36,763 nucleotides of DNA from Myxococcales bacterium. GTDB lineage: Bacteria; Myxococcota_A; Polyangia; Nannocystales; Nannocystaceae. The DNA lies in the NCBI GenBank assembly GCA_014240065.1, contig JAAZXR010000014.1, forward strand, positions 1-36,763, read 5' to 3'. The notes below the pieces were generated by a model. The model did not search any database. It was not told where the DNA came from and worked only from the letters and a program-made list of their open reading frames with translations. Made by a program: the position numbers and the translations under genes. Below are positions 9,126 through 17,837 of the stretch, in pieces. The first letter of the stretch is position 1, and the number at the start of each line of letters is the position of its first letter.

Positions 9126-10238
9126 TCACTTGGACGACATGCGCCCACGTTCGGTGGTGAGCCAAGCGTCGAGACCAGGCTTTAGCGCTCGCGCCCTCTC
9201 GAAGTGGATCTTGGCCTTGGACAGATCGCCCGACACCTCCGCGCACAGGCCCATGCCACCGTAGACTTCGCCGAGCAGCGCGTCACCGACCTCGTCGTGC
9301 CGGGCGAGGGTCTGGTATTCGCGCAGCGCCGCGTTGCAACGACCTCCGCGCCTCAGCTTGTGCGCGTTAGACAGCGTGTCGCCCCAATCGCGCTTGGGAT
9401 CGGCGGTGTCGCCGAACGGCGACTTCTCGCCAGCCAAGCCATCGAGACCCTCGAGCGTCTTCGGCGCGCTCGCCTCGCTCGCCTTTTTCTTCGACGGGGG
9501 TCGCTGGGCCGACAGCGGCGCGTCGGCCTCGGCCTTGCCGTAGCCCCGCGCGTCGTCCTCGGCCTCGGCGTAGCCCCCTCCCTTGGCGGAGCCCCCTCCC
9601 TTGGTCTGGCGGGGCTTCGTCGAGCGGCGCGCCCGCTTGGACTCGTTCGTCGTGTCGGCGTCGAGACCGGCGAGTCCCTCCTTTGTGCCCTCATCCGCCT
9701 TGGCGTCGGCGGCGGTCAGATCGCCCCGCGCTTGTTCGCCGAGCGGCGCCTCCGGGTCCTCAGGCTCTCGCAGCGCGGGCGCCGACGCGGGCGCGCGCGC
9801 GAGGGCCTCCTCGAGCTCGTCCAGCGCTGGCGCGCTCACCGATGGCACCTCCGCCGCGGCGAACTCCGCGGGCGCGGCCCCCTCCATGGCTTGCTCCGGC
9901 TCCACGATCAAAAGCACCGCCGCGCTCACTCCAGCGAGGGCCAAGGCGGGCATCCACCAGCGGCGACGGCCGCCGGCTCTCGTCGGCGTCGCCGCGCCGT
10001 CGCGTCCTGCCGTGGCGGCCACCTCCGCGTGGGCCTTCGCCAACACGTCATCGAGCACCCCCGTAGACAGCTCCTCTTCATCGAGGTGCGACCCCACGAG
10101 CTCGAGGACGCCGCGGTAGACCTCCATTTGTTCCGCGACCTCATCGGACAAGCCGAGCGCCGCCACGTCCGTGGTCGCGACCAGCTCCCCGAGCCCGTCT
10201 TCAAGTTCGTCGAGTTGCGATGGAGAAAGGTCAGCCAT
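9126..10238 (-). CDS. Anti-sigma-like membrane protein with TPR domain
   Basis: 370 residues. An acidic N-terminal cytoplasmic region (1-90) is followed by Arg-rich GGRRR and one transmembrane helix at about 94-112 (WWMPALALAGVSAAVLLIV), then a long low-complexity linker and a C-terminal TPR-like region at about 300-360 (CNAALREYQTLARHDEV, GDLSKAKIHFERARALKP). Its ATG lies inside the 3' end of the ECF sigma gene (8-base overlap), the normal layout of a sigma/anti-sigma pair. The N-terminus lacks the HxxxCxxC zinc-binding motif of ZAS anti-sigma factors. The anti-sigma role is inferred from topology and coupling; the extracytoplasmic TPR could sense envelope partners. Confidence 0.72.
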   Translation of the reverse strand: MADLSPSQLDELEDGLGELVATTDVAALGLSDEVAEQMEVYRGVLELVGSHLDEEELSTGVLDDVLAKAHAEVAATAGRDGAATPTRAGGRRRWWMPALALAGVSAAVLLIVEPEQAMEGAAPAEFAAAEVPSVSAPALDELEEALARAPASAPALREPEDPEAPLGEQARGDLTAADAKADEGTKEGLAGLDADTTNESKRARRSTKPRQTKGGGSAKGGGYAEAEDDARGYGKAEADAPLSAQRPPSKKKASEASAPKTLEGLDGLAGEKSPFGDTADPKRDWGDTLSNAHKLRRGGRCNAALREYQTLARHDEVGDALLGEVYGGMGLCAEVSGDLSKAKIHFERARALKPGLDAWLTTERGRMSSK

Positions 10239-10920
10239 AGCCCTCCTTGGGCGCCTGTGATGATTGATCGCGGGGATCGATGTCGGCGAGGTCCTTGCGC
10301 AATTTCTCGAGCGCGTATCTCATCCGCGATTTCGCGGTGTTCTCAGAGGCACCGACGACCTCTCCGATTTGTCGAAACGACATGCCACGAAACTGCCGCA
10401 TCACAAACACCTCCCGTTGCTCGACCGGCAGTTCGCTCACGGCCGCGGCGACCCGGTCGCGGATCGTCGGCGCCTGCGCGGCGTCGTCTGTGCCCACCTG
10501 ATTCGCGGGCAGCCGTTCATGCAACGAGGGTCCGTCTCCGTCCCGCATTGACGTCGGCGCGTCCAACGAGCGGTGACGTCGAAACTTCGCCCGTCGACTC
10601 TCGTCGATGGCGATGTTGCGGGCGATGGTATAGACCCACGTGGTGAATTTTGCCGTGACCACGTAGCGCTCGCGCGCGCGGATGACCCTCAAGAACACTT
10701 CTTGAAGCAGCTCCTCGGCGCGGGAGCGATTGCCCACGCTGCGAAGCAAAAAGTGAAACAGGCCCCGTCGGTGGCGGCGGGTGAGCTCCTCGAAGGCGGC
10801 CGCGTCACCCGCACGAAAGGCTTCCATCAGCGCTTCGTCCGCGACACGCGCTTCATCGTGCGACGTCTCCACAGACGACAGCGCAGCCTTTGGTGCCCGG
10901 TTCGTCATTCGACGCCCCAT
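10231..10920 (-). CDS. ECF-type RNA polymerase sigma factor
   Basis: 229 residues from the ATG at 10920; an alternative ATG at 10908 has a GGGGCG sequence just upstream. The open frame extends to 11169 but that part is not sigma-like. Region 2 is clear at about 28-115, with EELLQEVFLRVIRAR and FTTWVYTIARNIAIDESRR (typical FxxWLxxIAxNxxxDxxRR). Region 4 is clear near the end, with AAAVSELPVEQREVFVMRQF followed by GMSFRQIGEVVGASENTAKSR. The protein directs RNA polymerase to alternative promoters, probably in response to an envelope signal through the anti-sigma-like membrane protein whose start overlaps its stop. The two make a two-gene operon. Confidence 0.92.
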   Translation of the reverse strand: MGRRMTNRAPKAALSSVETSHDEARVADEALMEAFRAGDAAAFEELTRRHRRGLFHFLLRSVGNRSRAEELLQEVFLRVIRARERYVVTAKFTTWVYTIARNIAIDESRRAKFRRHRSLDAPTSMRDGDGPSLHERLPANQVGTDDAAQAPTIRDRVAAAVSELPVEQREVFVMRQFRGMSFRQIGEVVGASENTAKSRMRYALEKLRKDLADIDPRDQSSQAPKEGYG

Positions 10921-10970
10921 GATACGCGCTGAACCACAATTTACGGGCCACGAAGCGCTCGAATGGGCGG

Positions 10971-10996
10971 GACGACGGCACGCGCACGCTGATTCC
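10971..10996 (-). promoter_or_regulatory. Candidate ECF-type promoter of the sigma gene
   Basis: Read on the reverse strand, GGAAT (10996-10992) and GTCGTC (10976-10971) are 15 bases apart, about 50 bases upstream of the sigma start. This resembles the GGAAC/GTC layout of autoregulated ECF promoters. It is a pattern match only. Confidence 0.3.
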
Positions 10997-11386
10997 CAGG
11001 ATCCAAGCGACATGCAGGGTTGGGGAGACGGGTTCATTGGCTCCCAAACGCGCCCCACGGCGCATCGGTCGATTTGTGCGGAAGAAATCGAGCTGCAAGA
11101 TCTCCGGGCACGTTGTGCGGATCGCCCGACTTGTGCGACTCGCGGCCAAGCGCGTCCGCGCAGCCGCACAAGCTGTCATCATCCGGCCGCCCAAACAGCG
11201 ACAAACGCGGCGATTCCAACGGTCTCGTCAGTTCCATGACGAAAACGAGGCGATCGAGCGCGACAACTGAACCCGCGATGGGGCCTAAAATCCCAGAATT
11301 TCACGAAGCTGCGGTTGCGGGACGCTGTGGCACAACCAATGCATATCTTTGGGACACCAGACCCGCAGCAGCGGCGTCTCACTCTA

Positions 11387-11478
11387 AAGGACCTCCACCG
11401 AAACCCCGTCACGTCTCCCCCGGCAGCTGACGAACCGGTTTCAAGCCCGAAAGGGCGGAGGTCCTTGCCTTTTTCTTG
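11387..11478. ncRNA. Candidate structured RNA or attenuator (three-helix junction)
   Basis: AAGGACCTCC (11387-11396) pairs perfectly with GGAGGTCCTT (11457-11466), enclosing two further helices: AAACC plus CGTCA pairing with TGACG plus GGTTT between 11401 and 11441, and the hairpin GCCC-GAAA-GGGC at 11445-11456, which abuts the closing strand directly. A CCTTTTT run follows at about 11468-11474. The layout (closing stem, two arms, GNRA-type loop, T run) suits a structured RNA on the plus strand or a strong terminator. It matches no riboswitch consensus I know. The strand is uncertain because the arms pair on either strand. Confidence 0.4.
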
Positions 11479-11586
11479 GGGTGTTCATCCCGCCTTCGCC
11501 ACCCACAAAATGAGGACATAGCGCGTGTTGCGCGGTTGTCGTGGCGCGGTCGAGCACCGACCGAAACTCCTGTCAGGCCGCGCGCG

Positions 11587-12456
11587 CTACGACACCCAGC
11601 GCCCACGCACCACCGGCTGCTCCGCGGGGCAGCGAACCGCCGTCCTGTTGCCCATCATCCACGCATCGAGCGTCGCGCCACAGCGGTCGCAGGCGTCGCC
11701 ACCCCGACCGTAGACGCGAAGCGCGTGCTGATGCGTGCCCGTCGCCCCGCTCGCGTCGCGATAGTCCTGCAGCGTCGTGCCCTTGTTCTCGATCCCCCTT
11801 CGCAACGCGCCTGTCGATGCTGTGGCGATCCGCTCCCACGCCGAGGCCCGCAGCCTGCTCGCCTTCGTCGCCGGGTGGATCCCCGCCTCGTAGAGCGCCT
11901 CGAGCACGTAGATATTTCCGAGCCCGGCGACCACCCGTTGGTCCAACAGCACGTCACGAATCACGCGGCGGCTGCCCTTCGCCTGCGCGGCGAGCAGCAG
12001 CCCTGTGAACCCTCGGTCGAGCGGCTCGGGCCCGAGCGATGAGATCGGATGCGACCCCTCGATGCGTCCACGAGCATCAAACCGCACCCCGCCGAAGCGA
12101 CGTGGATCGACGAAGCGCAGCTCTCGATCATCATCAAAAAAGATCCGGAGGTGTGTGTGGTCTTCGAGCGCCTCGTTCGCGTGGCACACCTCGACGTGGC
12201 CGGACATGCCGAGGTGAAGGAGCAGGCACGACTCGGCCATCTCCTCGCGATGAAACCGCATCATCAGGTACTTCCCGCGCCGGTCCACCTCGCCGGGTCG
12301 CCACCCCTTGAGCCGCTGCACCCGCTCCTTGCTCCGGCTCCACGCCTCCCCAGTCCGCAGCGCCAGGCGGCTCCGCCACACGCGCGTCACGGGCGCCCGC
12401 AGTCGAAATCTCCGGAGCGATCTTCGCACCATCTCGACCTCTGGAAGCTCAGGCAT
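11587..12456 (-). CDS. mutM: Formamidopyrimidine-DNA glycosylase (Fpg)
   Basis: 289 residues from MPELPEVE at 12456. Fpg removes 8-oxoguanine and other oxidised purines, using the N-terminal Pro2 amine as nucleophile with Glu3 and a conserved Lys (here K62 in RRGKYL, slightly later than the usual K57). The H2TH region with LLDQRVVAGLGNIYVLEALYEAGIHP is intact. The C-terminal zinc finger is not: C256-x2-C259-x16-C276 is present, but the last ligand of the CPxCQ motif is Glu (CPAEQ, E279). Other glycosylases of this superfamily survive without zinc, so activity may persist. The start overlaps the rsmA stop by 8 bases; it is the last gene of the tsaD operon. Confidence 0.93.
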   Translation of the reverse strand: MPELPEVEMVRRSLRRFRLRAPVTRVWRSRLALRTGEAWSRSKERVQRLKGWRPGEVDRRGKYLMMRFHREEMAESCLLLHLGMSGHVEVCHANEALEDHTHLRIFFDDDRELRFVDPRRFGGVRFDARGRIEGSHPISSLGPEPLDRGFTGLLLAAQAKGSRRVIRDVLLDQRVVAGLGNIYVLEALYEAGIHPATKASRLRASAWERIATASTGALRRGIENKGTTLQDYRDASGATGTHQHALRVYGRGGDACDRCGATLDAWMMGNRTAVRCPAEQPVVRGRWVS

Positions 12457-13300
12457 CCGCTTCGGTCTCCCGCGCCCGTTGGAGCGCGGCGAACTCTGAG
12501 GCGTCGAGCCGCTCCGCACGTAGCCCTGGATCGATCCCCGCCGACGCACACCAGGCGGACACCTCCGCTTTGGGCGCCAACACACTCAGGCTGTTGAGCA
12601 GGGTCTTGCGTCGCTGTCCGAACGCCGCGCGGACCAGCGCTTGAAACCCAGCCGAATCTCGCACTACCCCGAAGGGCTGGTCGCGTGGCGAGAGACAGAC
12701 GACCGTAGAATTTACGCGCGGCGGCGGGAGAAACGACCCGGGTCCAACGTTGCATACGCGCGTCATCTGGCGGGTGCGCCCGAGCGTGACGGTCGGCGCG
12801 CCATACTGCTTGGTACCAGGAGACGCGCAGAGTCGATCCGCCACCTCTTGCTGCACCATGACGATCCAAACCCCGGTGGCCGCGTCGTGCTTAAGGAGAG
12901 AGAACAAAAGCTCTCCCGTGAGCTGGTACGGCAAGTTGCCGACGACGGGGACGCGCGCGCTGTCGAGGGCCGCCCGCCCGTAGTCAAAGGTCACCGCGTT
13001 GGCCTCAAAGAGCGTGAAACGAGGGACGCCACCGAGCTCTTTGCGGAGCACATCACACAGGTCCCGGTCGCGCTCGATGGCCCAGACCTCGGCGCCTGTC
13101 TGCAGCAAGTGCATCGTCAACGTGCCCAAACCTGCGCCGATTTCCACCACTCGACCACCGGCCTCCGCCCCCGACGCCATCACGATCTCCTCGTGAACTC
13201 GGTGATCGTGTAAGAAGTTTTGACCCCAGCTCTTCCGCGGCGCGAGTCCGTACTTGCGGAGCAGCTCGCCAGGTCCAACGATCCGCTCTGGCGCTCCCAC
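12449..13300 (-). CDS. rsmA: 16S rRNA (adenine1518/1519-N6) dimethyltransferase
   Basis: 283 residues if started at the GTG at 13300. This GTG overlaps the tsaD stop (TAG at 13302-13300) by one base and has AGGAG 8 bases upstream, so it is preferred over the longer frame starting at 13423. RsmA (KsgA) dimethylates two adjacent adenines in the 3' helix 45 of 16S rRNA during late 30S assembly. Visible: SWGQNFL at 24-30, SAM motif I EIGAGLGTLT at 53-62, NLPYQLT at 122-128 (N6-adenine methyltransferase motif IV), and the C-terminal FGQRRKTLLNSL region. All key motifs are intact. Overlaps on both sides indicate tight translational coupling with tsaD and mutM. Confidence 0.93.
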   Translation of the reverse strand: MGAPERIVGPGELLRKYGLAPRKSWGQNFLHDHRVHEEIVMASGAEAGGRVVEIGAGLGTLTMHLLQTGAEVWAIERDRDLCDVLRKELGGVPRFTLFEANAVTFDYGRAALDSARVPVVGNLPYQLTGELLFSLLKHDAATGVWIVMVQQEVADRLCASPGTKQYGAPTVTLGRTRQMTRVCNVGPGSFLPPPRVNSTVVCLSPRDQPFGVVRDSAGFQALVRAAFGQRRKTLLNSLSVLAPKAEVSAWCASAGIDPGLRAERLDASEFAALQRARETEADA

Positions 13301-14361
13301 TACGTGGACTCCTCGCTGAGCGCCGCGAGTGAAAACGTAGACCGAACATTCACCGGTGACGGCATCTTGTGCGCGAGGCGAAGCGCCGCGGCGCCTGCGA
13401 TCATCGCCGCATTGTCGCCACAATATCGCAGCGGCACCGCCTCAAAAGTAAACCCATGCCGGTCCCCCGCCTCCTTCATCGCCGCGCGCAGTCCGCTGTT
13501 GGCCGCGACCCCGCCGACCACGCGCACCTGCGAAGACCCCGCTGATTTGACCGCCCGGACGGTCTTGTGAACGAGCACCTCGACCACCGCGGCCTGAAAA
13601 CTCGCGCACAGGTCCGCGAGCGCCTCACGGGACGTGGGCATGCCTTCCCGCTCAAGGTGAACAGCCACCGCCGTCTTGAGCCCGGAGAAAGAGAACTCGA
13701 GCCCCTTGGAAATCATCGCGCGCGGGAACGCGATGGCGTCGGGATCTCCGCTGCTCGCGAGGTCGTCGATCACCGGACCACCTGGGTACCCCGTCCCCAA
13801 CATCTTCGAGACCTTGTCGTAGGCCTCCCCTACCGCGTCGTCTCGGGTGGAGCCGAGCTTGGTGTAGCGACCGAACGCCTCCACCGCGATCAACTCGGTG
13901 TGGCCACCAGACACCACCAACGCGAGATGCGGTGCGAACTCCCGCGCGGCCCGCTCGCTGTCTCCGAGGAAGGAAGAGACGAGGTGTCCTTCGAGATGAT
14001 GAATCCCGAGCAGCGGAAGGCTCGCGCTCATGGCGAGCCCGCGCGCCGCCATCACCCCAACGAGCAGCGCGCCCACGAGCCCCGGGCTGTCGGTCACGGC
14101 GAGCGCGTCGATCTCTTGAAGATCCATCTCTGACTCCTCCAACGCCGCGCGGATGACCGGCACGATGGCGTCGAGGTGATGTCGGCTCGCGAGCTCAGGG
14201 ACGACGCCTCCAAACTCGGCATGAACTTCGACCTGTGAAGCCACGACGCTCGAACAGACGCGCAGACCCTCGACCACCGCCGCCGCGGTCTCGTCACACG
14301 AAGACTCTATCGCCAACACCCGGTACCCCCGGGACATCGGCGCCACGCTGTCCTGCGTCAT
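13300..14361 (-). CDS. tsaD: tRNA N6-threonylcarbamoyladenosine transferase
   Basis: 353 residues. TsaD, with TsaB and TsaE, transfers threonylcarbamoyl to A37 of ANN-decoding tRNAs. The ASKHA-fold signature ESSCDETAAAVV is at 19-30, and the metal-binding HHLEGH is at 121-126. GGHTELI and later GGVAANSGLR are also present, so the protein looks complete. The ATG at 14361 overlaps the stop of the upstream large receiver protein (ATGA), and its own stop overlaps the rsmA start, so it sits in the middle of a coupled four-gene operon. An internal ATG at 14337 would also give an intact domain. Confidence 0.95.
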   Translation of the reverse strand: MTQDSVAPMSRGYRVLAIESSCDETAAAVVEGLRVCSSVVASQVEVHAEFGGVVPELASRHHLDAIVPVIRAALEESEMDLQEIDALAVTDSPGLVGALLVGVMAARGLAMSASLPLLGIHHLEGHLVSSFLGDSERAAREFAPHLALVVSGGHTELIAVEAFGRYTKLGSTRDDAVGEAYDKVSKMLGTGYPGGPVIDDLASSGDPDAIAFPRAMISKGLEFSFSGLKTAVAVHLEREGMPTSREALADLCASFQAAVVEVLVHKTVRAVKSAGSSQVRVVGGVAANSGLRAAMKEAGDRHGFTFEAVPLRYCGDNAAMIAGAAALRLAHKMPSPVNVRSTFSLAALSEEST

Positions 14362-17300
14362 GGCGACGGCTCCGCGCCGAGCCGCTTGAGCTCTTTGCGA
14401 ATCGACGTCGCGTAGGCGTGGTCCGGCGCGACGAGCAAGAACCGCTGGTACGCGGCGATGGCCCCCTCGCTCGAACCAAGCGCCTCTTCGGCGACGCCGA
14501 TGACGATGTGCGCCTCCACGAGCGCGGGCGCCACGAGGGTCACTCGCCTCGCCACGGTCATCGCATCTTGAAAACGTCCACCCTCAAGATGAATCTTGCC
14601 GCTCAAAAGCAGGGCCTCGGGCCAGCCGCCGTCGAGCGCGAGCGCGCGGTCAAGCTGCTCCTCTGCCTGCTGGTACTTGCCTCGGTCGAACAGACGTTTC
14701 GCGGCGTCAAAATACTCGGCGGCGCGGTCCACCGCAGCCTCCTCTCCTTCGAGCGCCGGAGCCGCCGCTGACGCTCGCTCACTGGCCGGCTCCTCAGCGA
14801 ACGGGGCCTGCTCCGGCTCCTCGGGTGCCTCGGGTGCCGCGGGTGCCGCGGGTGCCGCGGGTGTCTCGGACCCACCCGCCGATGAACCGCTGCGCGCTGA
14901 ACCGTCGGTCGATGAACCACCGGAGGACGAATCCCCCGGCTGCGTTCCCGCCACCGCCCCACTGTCACCGTCGCTGGTGCCGTCCGCGTCGCCGGACCCG
15001 AGCGCTGCTTCAGCGGCTCCGACATCCGCGGTCGTCGTCCCCTTGGCCGCTGGATCGTGGGCACCGTCGTCGGTGGTCGTGTTGTCGATGATCTCCTCCG
15101 GCGCCGCCGCAACATCACTCGTCGTCGCGAACGACCGTGCTTGTCCCGTCGACGCAGCTGTCGGCTCGCCGTCTCCGGCCGCGCCCAGCGCCCCAGTGGT
15201 CACCGCGGCCTCCTCAGCATCGAGGCCTGGATTCGCGTCCAAGCCGTCGAACGCGTTGACCAGCACCCAGATGAGACCGACGCCAAAGAGCAGCCAGACC
15301 CCGTGACGAGCCAGCCACGACGGCCGCTCCGATACCATCGCGAGCATGCTCGCGGACGGCGACAGACCGGAGGGCTCCACCGCTCGTGGAATCGCCGCGT
15401 CGCTCATTGACGCCGAGGCCGCGGCGGAGGGCGGTCGCTCTCGTGCGGGGCTCGTCGCCCGCGCCTCCACCGCCTCGACATTCGTCGGTGGCGGGAGCCC
15501 AACCTGGGTCCGCGTCCCCGTTCGTTGTGTGGTCGGCCGAGGCGCCGCGTCGGCTTCGGTGGCTGCGGTCTCCTCTGTCAGCTCCTCGGTCGGCTCCTCT
15601 GTCAGCTCCTCGGGGACCCCCTCGCGAACCGACTCATACGCGGGGCGATGTCCCGAACGAATCGCCACAGAGTCGCTCTCGATCCCCGCCATGGTGCGAA
15701 GTCGATCAAAATCAGCGCCGCTCTCGGCGAGGGTCCGCCCAGCGAGTCCCGTCGGGCTCGCGTGGCTCACATCGATGTCTTGCACCGGTCGATCTGAGTT
15801 CGGCGCGCCATGATTAATTTTCACGGCACCTGCAGTAGAGGCGGCGACAGAAACCTCGGCGTCGGAATCAGCGCGGAGCTCCCGCAGGACGCCGGACTCG
15901 GAGCGAGAGCGCGCCGTGCCACGCGCCGGCTCTGAAATCTCTCCGTCGACGACAGAAAAGCCGATCATGCTCTCTTCGGCGAGGGGTCCGGTGAGCACAG
16001 GCGCTGACTGAGCGAAGCGCGACCGCTCCTCCATGGCCGCTGCTGGCTCCGTCACTTCTTGCTCGTCGTTCAGCGCCGAGAAGTCGGCCTCCGCCCCATC
16101 CGATGAAGGATACGGATCTGTGTGTGCTTCGAGCAGGGTCTCCTCGTCCCGTGCGCGCAAGATCGCCTCCGCGCGCCCGGCGAGCTGGTCGACGTCGCGG
16201 GAGCCCCCGCCCACGCCCGCGGAGCTGGGGGCTTCGCCGGATTCGGCTGTCTGGTTCGGTTCGACGGGGCTCGGCGTCGCGTCCACGTCGTCAAGCTGCG
16301 AGCGCCGAATCGCCGAACGAATCGCGTCGAGGCGGCTGTCTTGTCCCGGGTGGTGCGACCCTGCCGGAGGACCGATGTGGTCGACGTCGACATGGGCCTG
16401 CTCATCGCCCGTGCGACGCTGCGCATCGGGCGTCACGCTCGCCGCCACCGCGTCCACATCCACATACGATCCCGGCTCGGAGACGCGCGGCGAGGAGGCC
16501 TCGCCCCCGTCACGCGACCTGGCGACCTGCGGCTCGTGAGAGGCGTCGACCTGCGCCGCAGGCGACTCCGGTTCATCGTGCTCGCGCGGCACAAACTCGG
16601 GGGCTGGCGGGAGATCTGATTTTGTCGAGACCGCCGCTGCGCGGGCGGGCTCGCGCACGGGGACGTCGTCGTCATCCATCTCCATCGCGCTGTCCCCTGC
16701 GCCGTGCGCCTCGTCCCAGCGCTCGAGGGATGTGAGCGAGTCCTCCTCGTCTGCGGCGCCCGGCGCGTCGTTGGTCACCTCGACGAGACCATAAAAATAC
16801 ATCTTGCTCAGCGCCGCCGCGAGCTCGAGATCCCGTGGTCGCTCGGAGCGCAGCAAGGACTCGACCGTCGCGCCCTTCTCCGCCCGTCGCGAGAGCGTTT
16901 GAACCAGCGGCGCCTCCGCTAGTTCCGCGGCGGCCTCCTCGCCGTCCACCCGCCGCAACACCGCGCTCAACGGCGGCAGCGTCTCGAGCAGCTCATTCCA
17001 TGAGTCGATGCGCTCGAGGGCTCCTTCGAGGATCGAGGCGAGCGACTGCTTGACCGAACGACGCCTCCGCACCTCGCGGAACTCGATCTCGTAGTTCCCA
17101 CGGCGCTCACCCAAAAACGCGTGGACGCTCTCTTCTCCGTGGAGGTGACCAAGCTGCGCGTCAGTCAGCTCTCCCTCCGTGAACCAGCAATAGAACGGAC
17201 CGAGCGCGGTCCCACACGTGACGACCGCGGAGCGAGCCCCGCGCGATACGGTGGTGAGTAAATCGTAGGGCGTGGTCACCTCGAGCTTGCCTGCGAGTTT

Positions 17301-17708
17301 CGAACGTGACGAGGCCCGCAAGATGGTTGAGTACTGCGCCCGGTTGTTCAGGGTTCGAAGCCGCGTGGCGATCTCTCCGACCAACACGGGCTTCTTGAAG
17401 AAATCAAAAATTTGTAAGTCCACGGCCTTCACGCGAAGCGCGAGATCGTGACGCTCCGTCATCGCGAGAATCGGAACATCGCGATACGCCTTGAGGGTTC
17501 GAATCTCCGCGCAAAAGTCGAGTCCGCTCCCGTGCGTGTGGTCGAGGTCCGCCAGAATAAAGCCAGGTTGCACGTCTTCTAGCAGCGCGCGCGCGACGTC
17601 GAGGTCGGTGGTCGCGGTCACCGTATACCCCGCGTCACGAAGTGACATCTCGATGGCGCGGCACGCGGAAGCGTCGGACTCGATCAGGAATAGGTGGGGC
17701 TTCGACAC
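14358..17708 (-). CDS. Receiver / DUF4388-like / transmembrane / TPR protein
   Basis: About 1116 residues from the GTG at 17708; the open frame extends to a GTG at 17816, but the receiver domain begins right after 17708. Residues 1-120 form a response-regulator receiver: acidic pair in LIESD, phospho-acceptor D54 in LADLD, T84 in AMT, and K105/K106 in FFKKPV. A DUF4388 (PATAN)-like region follows at about 130-230 (LAGKLEVTTPYDLL). Then comes a long acidic low-complexity region, a transmembrane helix encoded near 15255-15325 (HGVWLLFGVGLIWVLVNAF), another low-complexity stretch and C-terminal TPRs (YQQAEEQLDRALALDGGWPEA). The layout puts the receiver and TPRs on opposite sides of the membrane if the helix is real. 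Two-component or scaffold role inferred; first gene of the tsaD operon. Confidence 0.78.
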   Translation of the reverse strand: MSKPHLFLIESDASACRAIEMSLRDAGYTVTATTDLDVARALLEDVQPGFILADLDHTHGSGLDFCAEIRTLKAYRDVPILAMTERHDLALRVKAVDLQIFDFFKKPVLVGEIATRLRTLNNRAQYSTILRASSRSKLAGKLEVTTPYDLLTTVSRGARSAVVTCGTALGPFYCWFTEGELTDAQLGHLHGEESVHAFLGERRGNYEIEFREVRRRRSVKQSLASILEGALERIDSWNELLETLPPLSAVLRRVDGEEAAAELAEAPLVQTLSRRAEKGATVESLLRSERPRDLELAAALSKMYFYGLVEVTNDAPGAADEEDSLTSLERWDEAHGAGDSAMEMDDDDVPVREPARAAAVSTKSDLPPAPEFVPREHDEPESPAAQVDASHEPQVARSRDGGEASSPRVSEPGSYVDVDAVAASVTPDAQRRTGDEQAHVDVDHIGPPAGSHHPGQDSRLDAIRSAIRRSQLDDVDATPSPVEPNQTAESGEAPSSAGVGGGSRDVDQLAGRAEAILRARDEETLLEAHTDPYPSSDGAEADFSALNDEQEVTEPAAAMEERSRFAQSAPVLTGPLAEESMIGFSVVDGEISEPARGTARSRSESGVLRELRADSDAEVSVAASTAGAVKINHGAPNSDRPVQDIDVSHASPTGLAGRTLAESGADFDRLRTMAGIESDSVAIRSGHRPAYESVREGVPEELTEEPTEELTEETAATEADAAPRPTTQRTGTRTQVGLPPPTNVEAVEARATSPARERPPSAAASASMSDAAIPRAVEPSGLSPSASMLAMVSERPSWLARHGVWLLFGVGLIWVLVNAFDGLDANPGLDAEEAAVTTGALGAAGDGEPTAASTGQARSFATTSDVAAAPEEIIDNTTTDDGAHDPAAKGTTTADVGAAEAALGSGDADGTSDGDSGAVAGTQPGDSSSGGSSTDGSARSGSSAGGSETPAAPAAPAAPEAPEEPEQAPFAEEPASERASAAAPALEGEEAAVDRAAEYFDAAKRLFDRGKYQQAEEQLDRALALDGGWPEALLLSGKIHLEGGRFQDAMTVARRVTLVAPALVEAHIVIGVAEEALGSSEGAIAAYQRFLLVAPDHAYATSIRKELKRLGAEPSP

Positions 17709-17837
17709 GCTGGGACCGGTGGGCCACGGCGCCGGGGACAAGCGGAGCCGTGGGCTCGCACGATACCCGCCGCGCTTCCGTTCGTGCAAGACTTTGGGGC
17801 TAGGGCACACCGGCACAGTTCGCTATGCTGTGCGCCG

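Larger units (their letters stand above)
10921..11586. other. Intergenic region without recognisable gene
   Basis: 666 bases between the sigma gene start and the mutM stop. The short open frames in it translate to unrecognisable Arg/Ser/Pro-rich peptides with no ribosome-binding sequence, and no tRNA signature (GGTTCGAATCC-like arm) was found. It contains the candidate ECF promoter near 10971 and the foldable element at 11387-11466. Confidence 0.6.

Noticed and set aside
9204-10646. Plus-strand open frame of 480 codons
   Set aside because: Antisense to the anti-sigma-like and sigma genes, both of which have clear motifs; the peptide is Arg/Leu-rich without motifs.
11020-11430. Possible small gene in the sigma-mutM gap
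   Set aside because: No SD, unrecognisable Ser/Arg/Pro-rich peptide, and it overlaps the foldable element.
14826-14870. CRISPR-like short repeat GGTGCCGCG
   Set aside because: In-frame Ala-Ala-Pro codon repeat of the receiver/TPR protein, without spacers.
17341-17360. GGGTTCGAAGCC resembling a tRNA T-arm
   Set aside because: It lies inside the receiver protein coding sequence, with no acceptor or anticodon stem around it.
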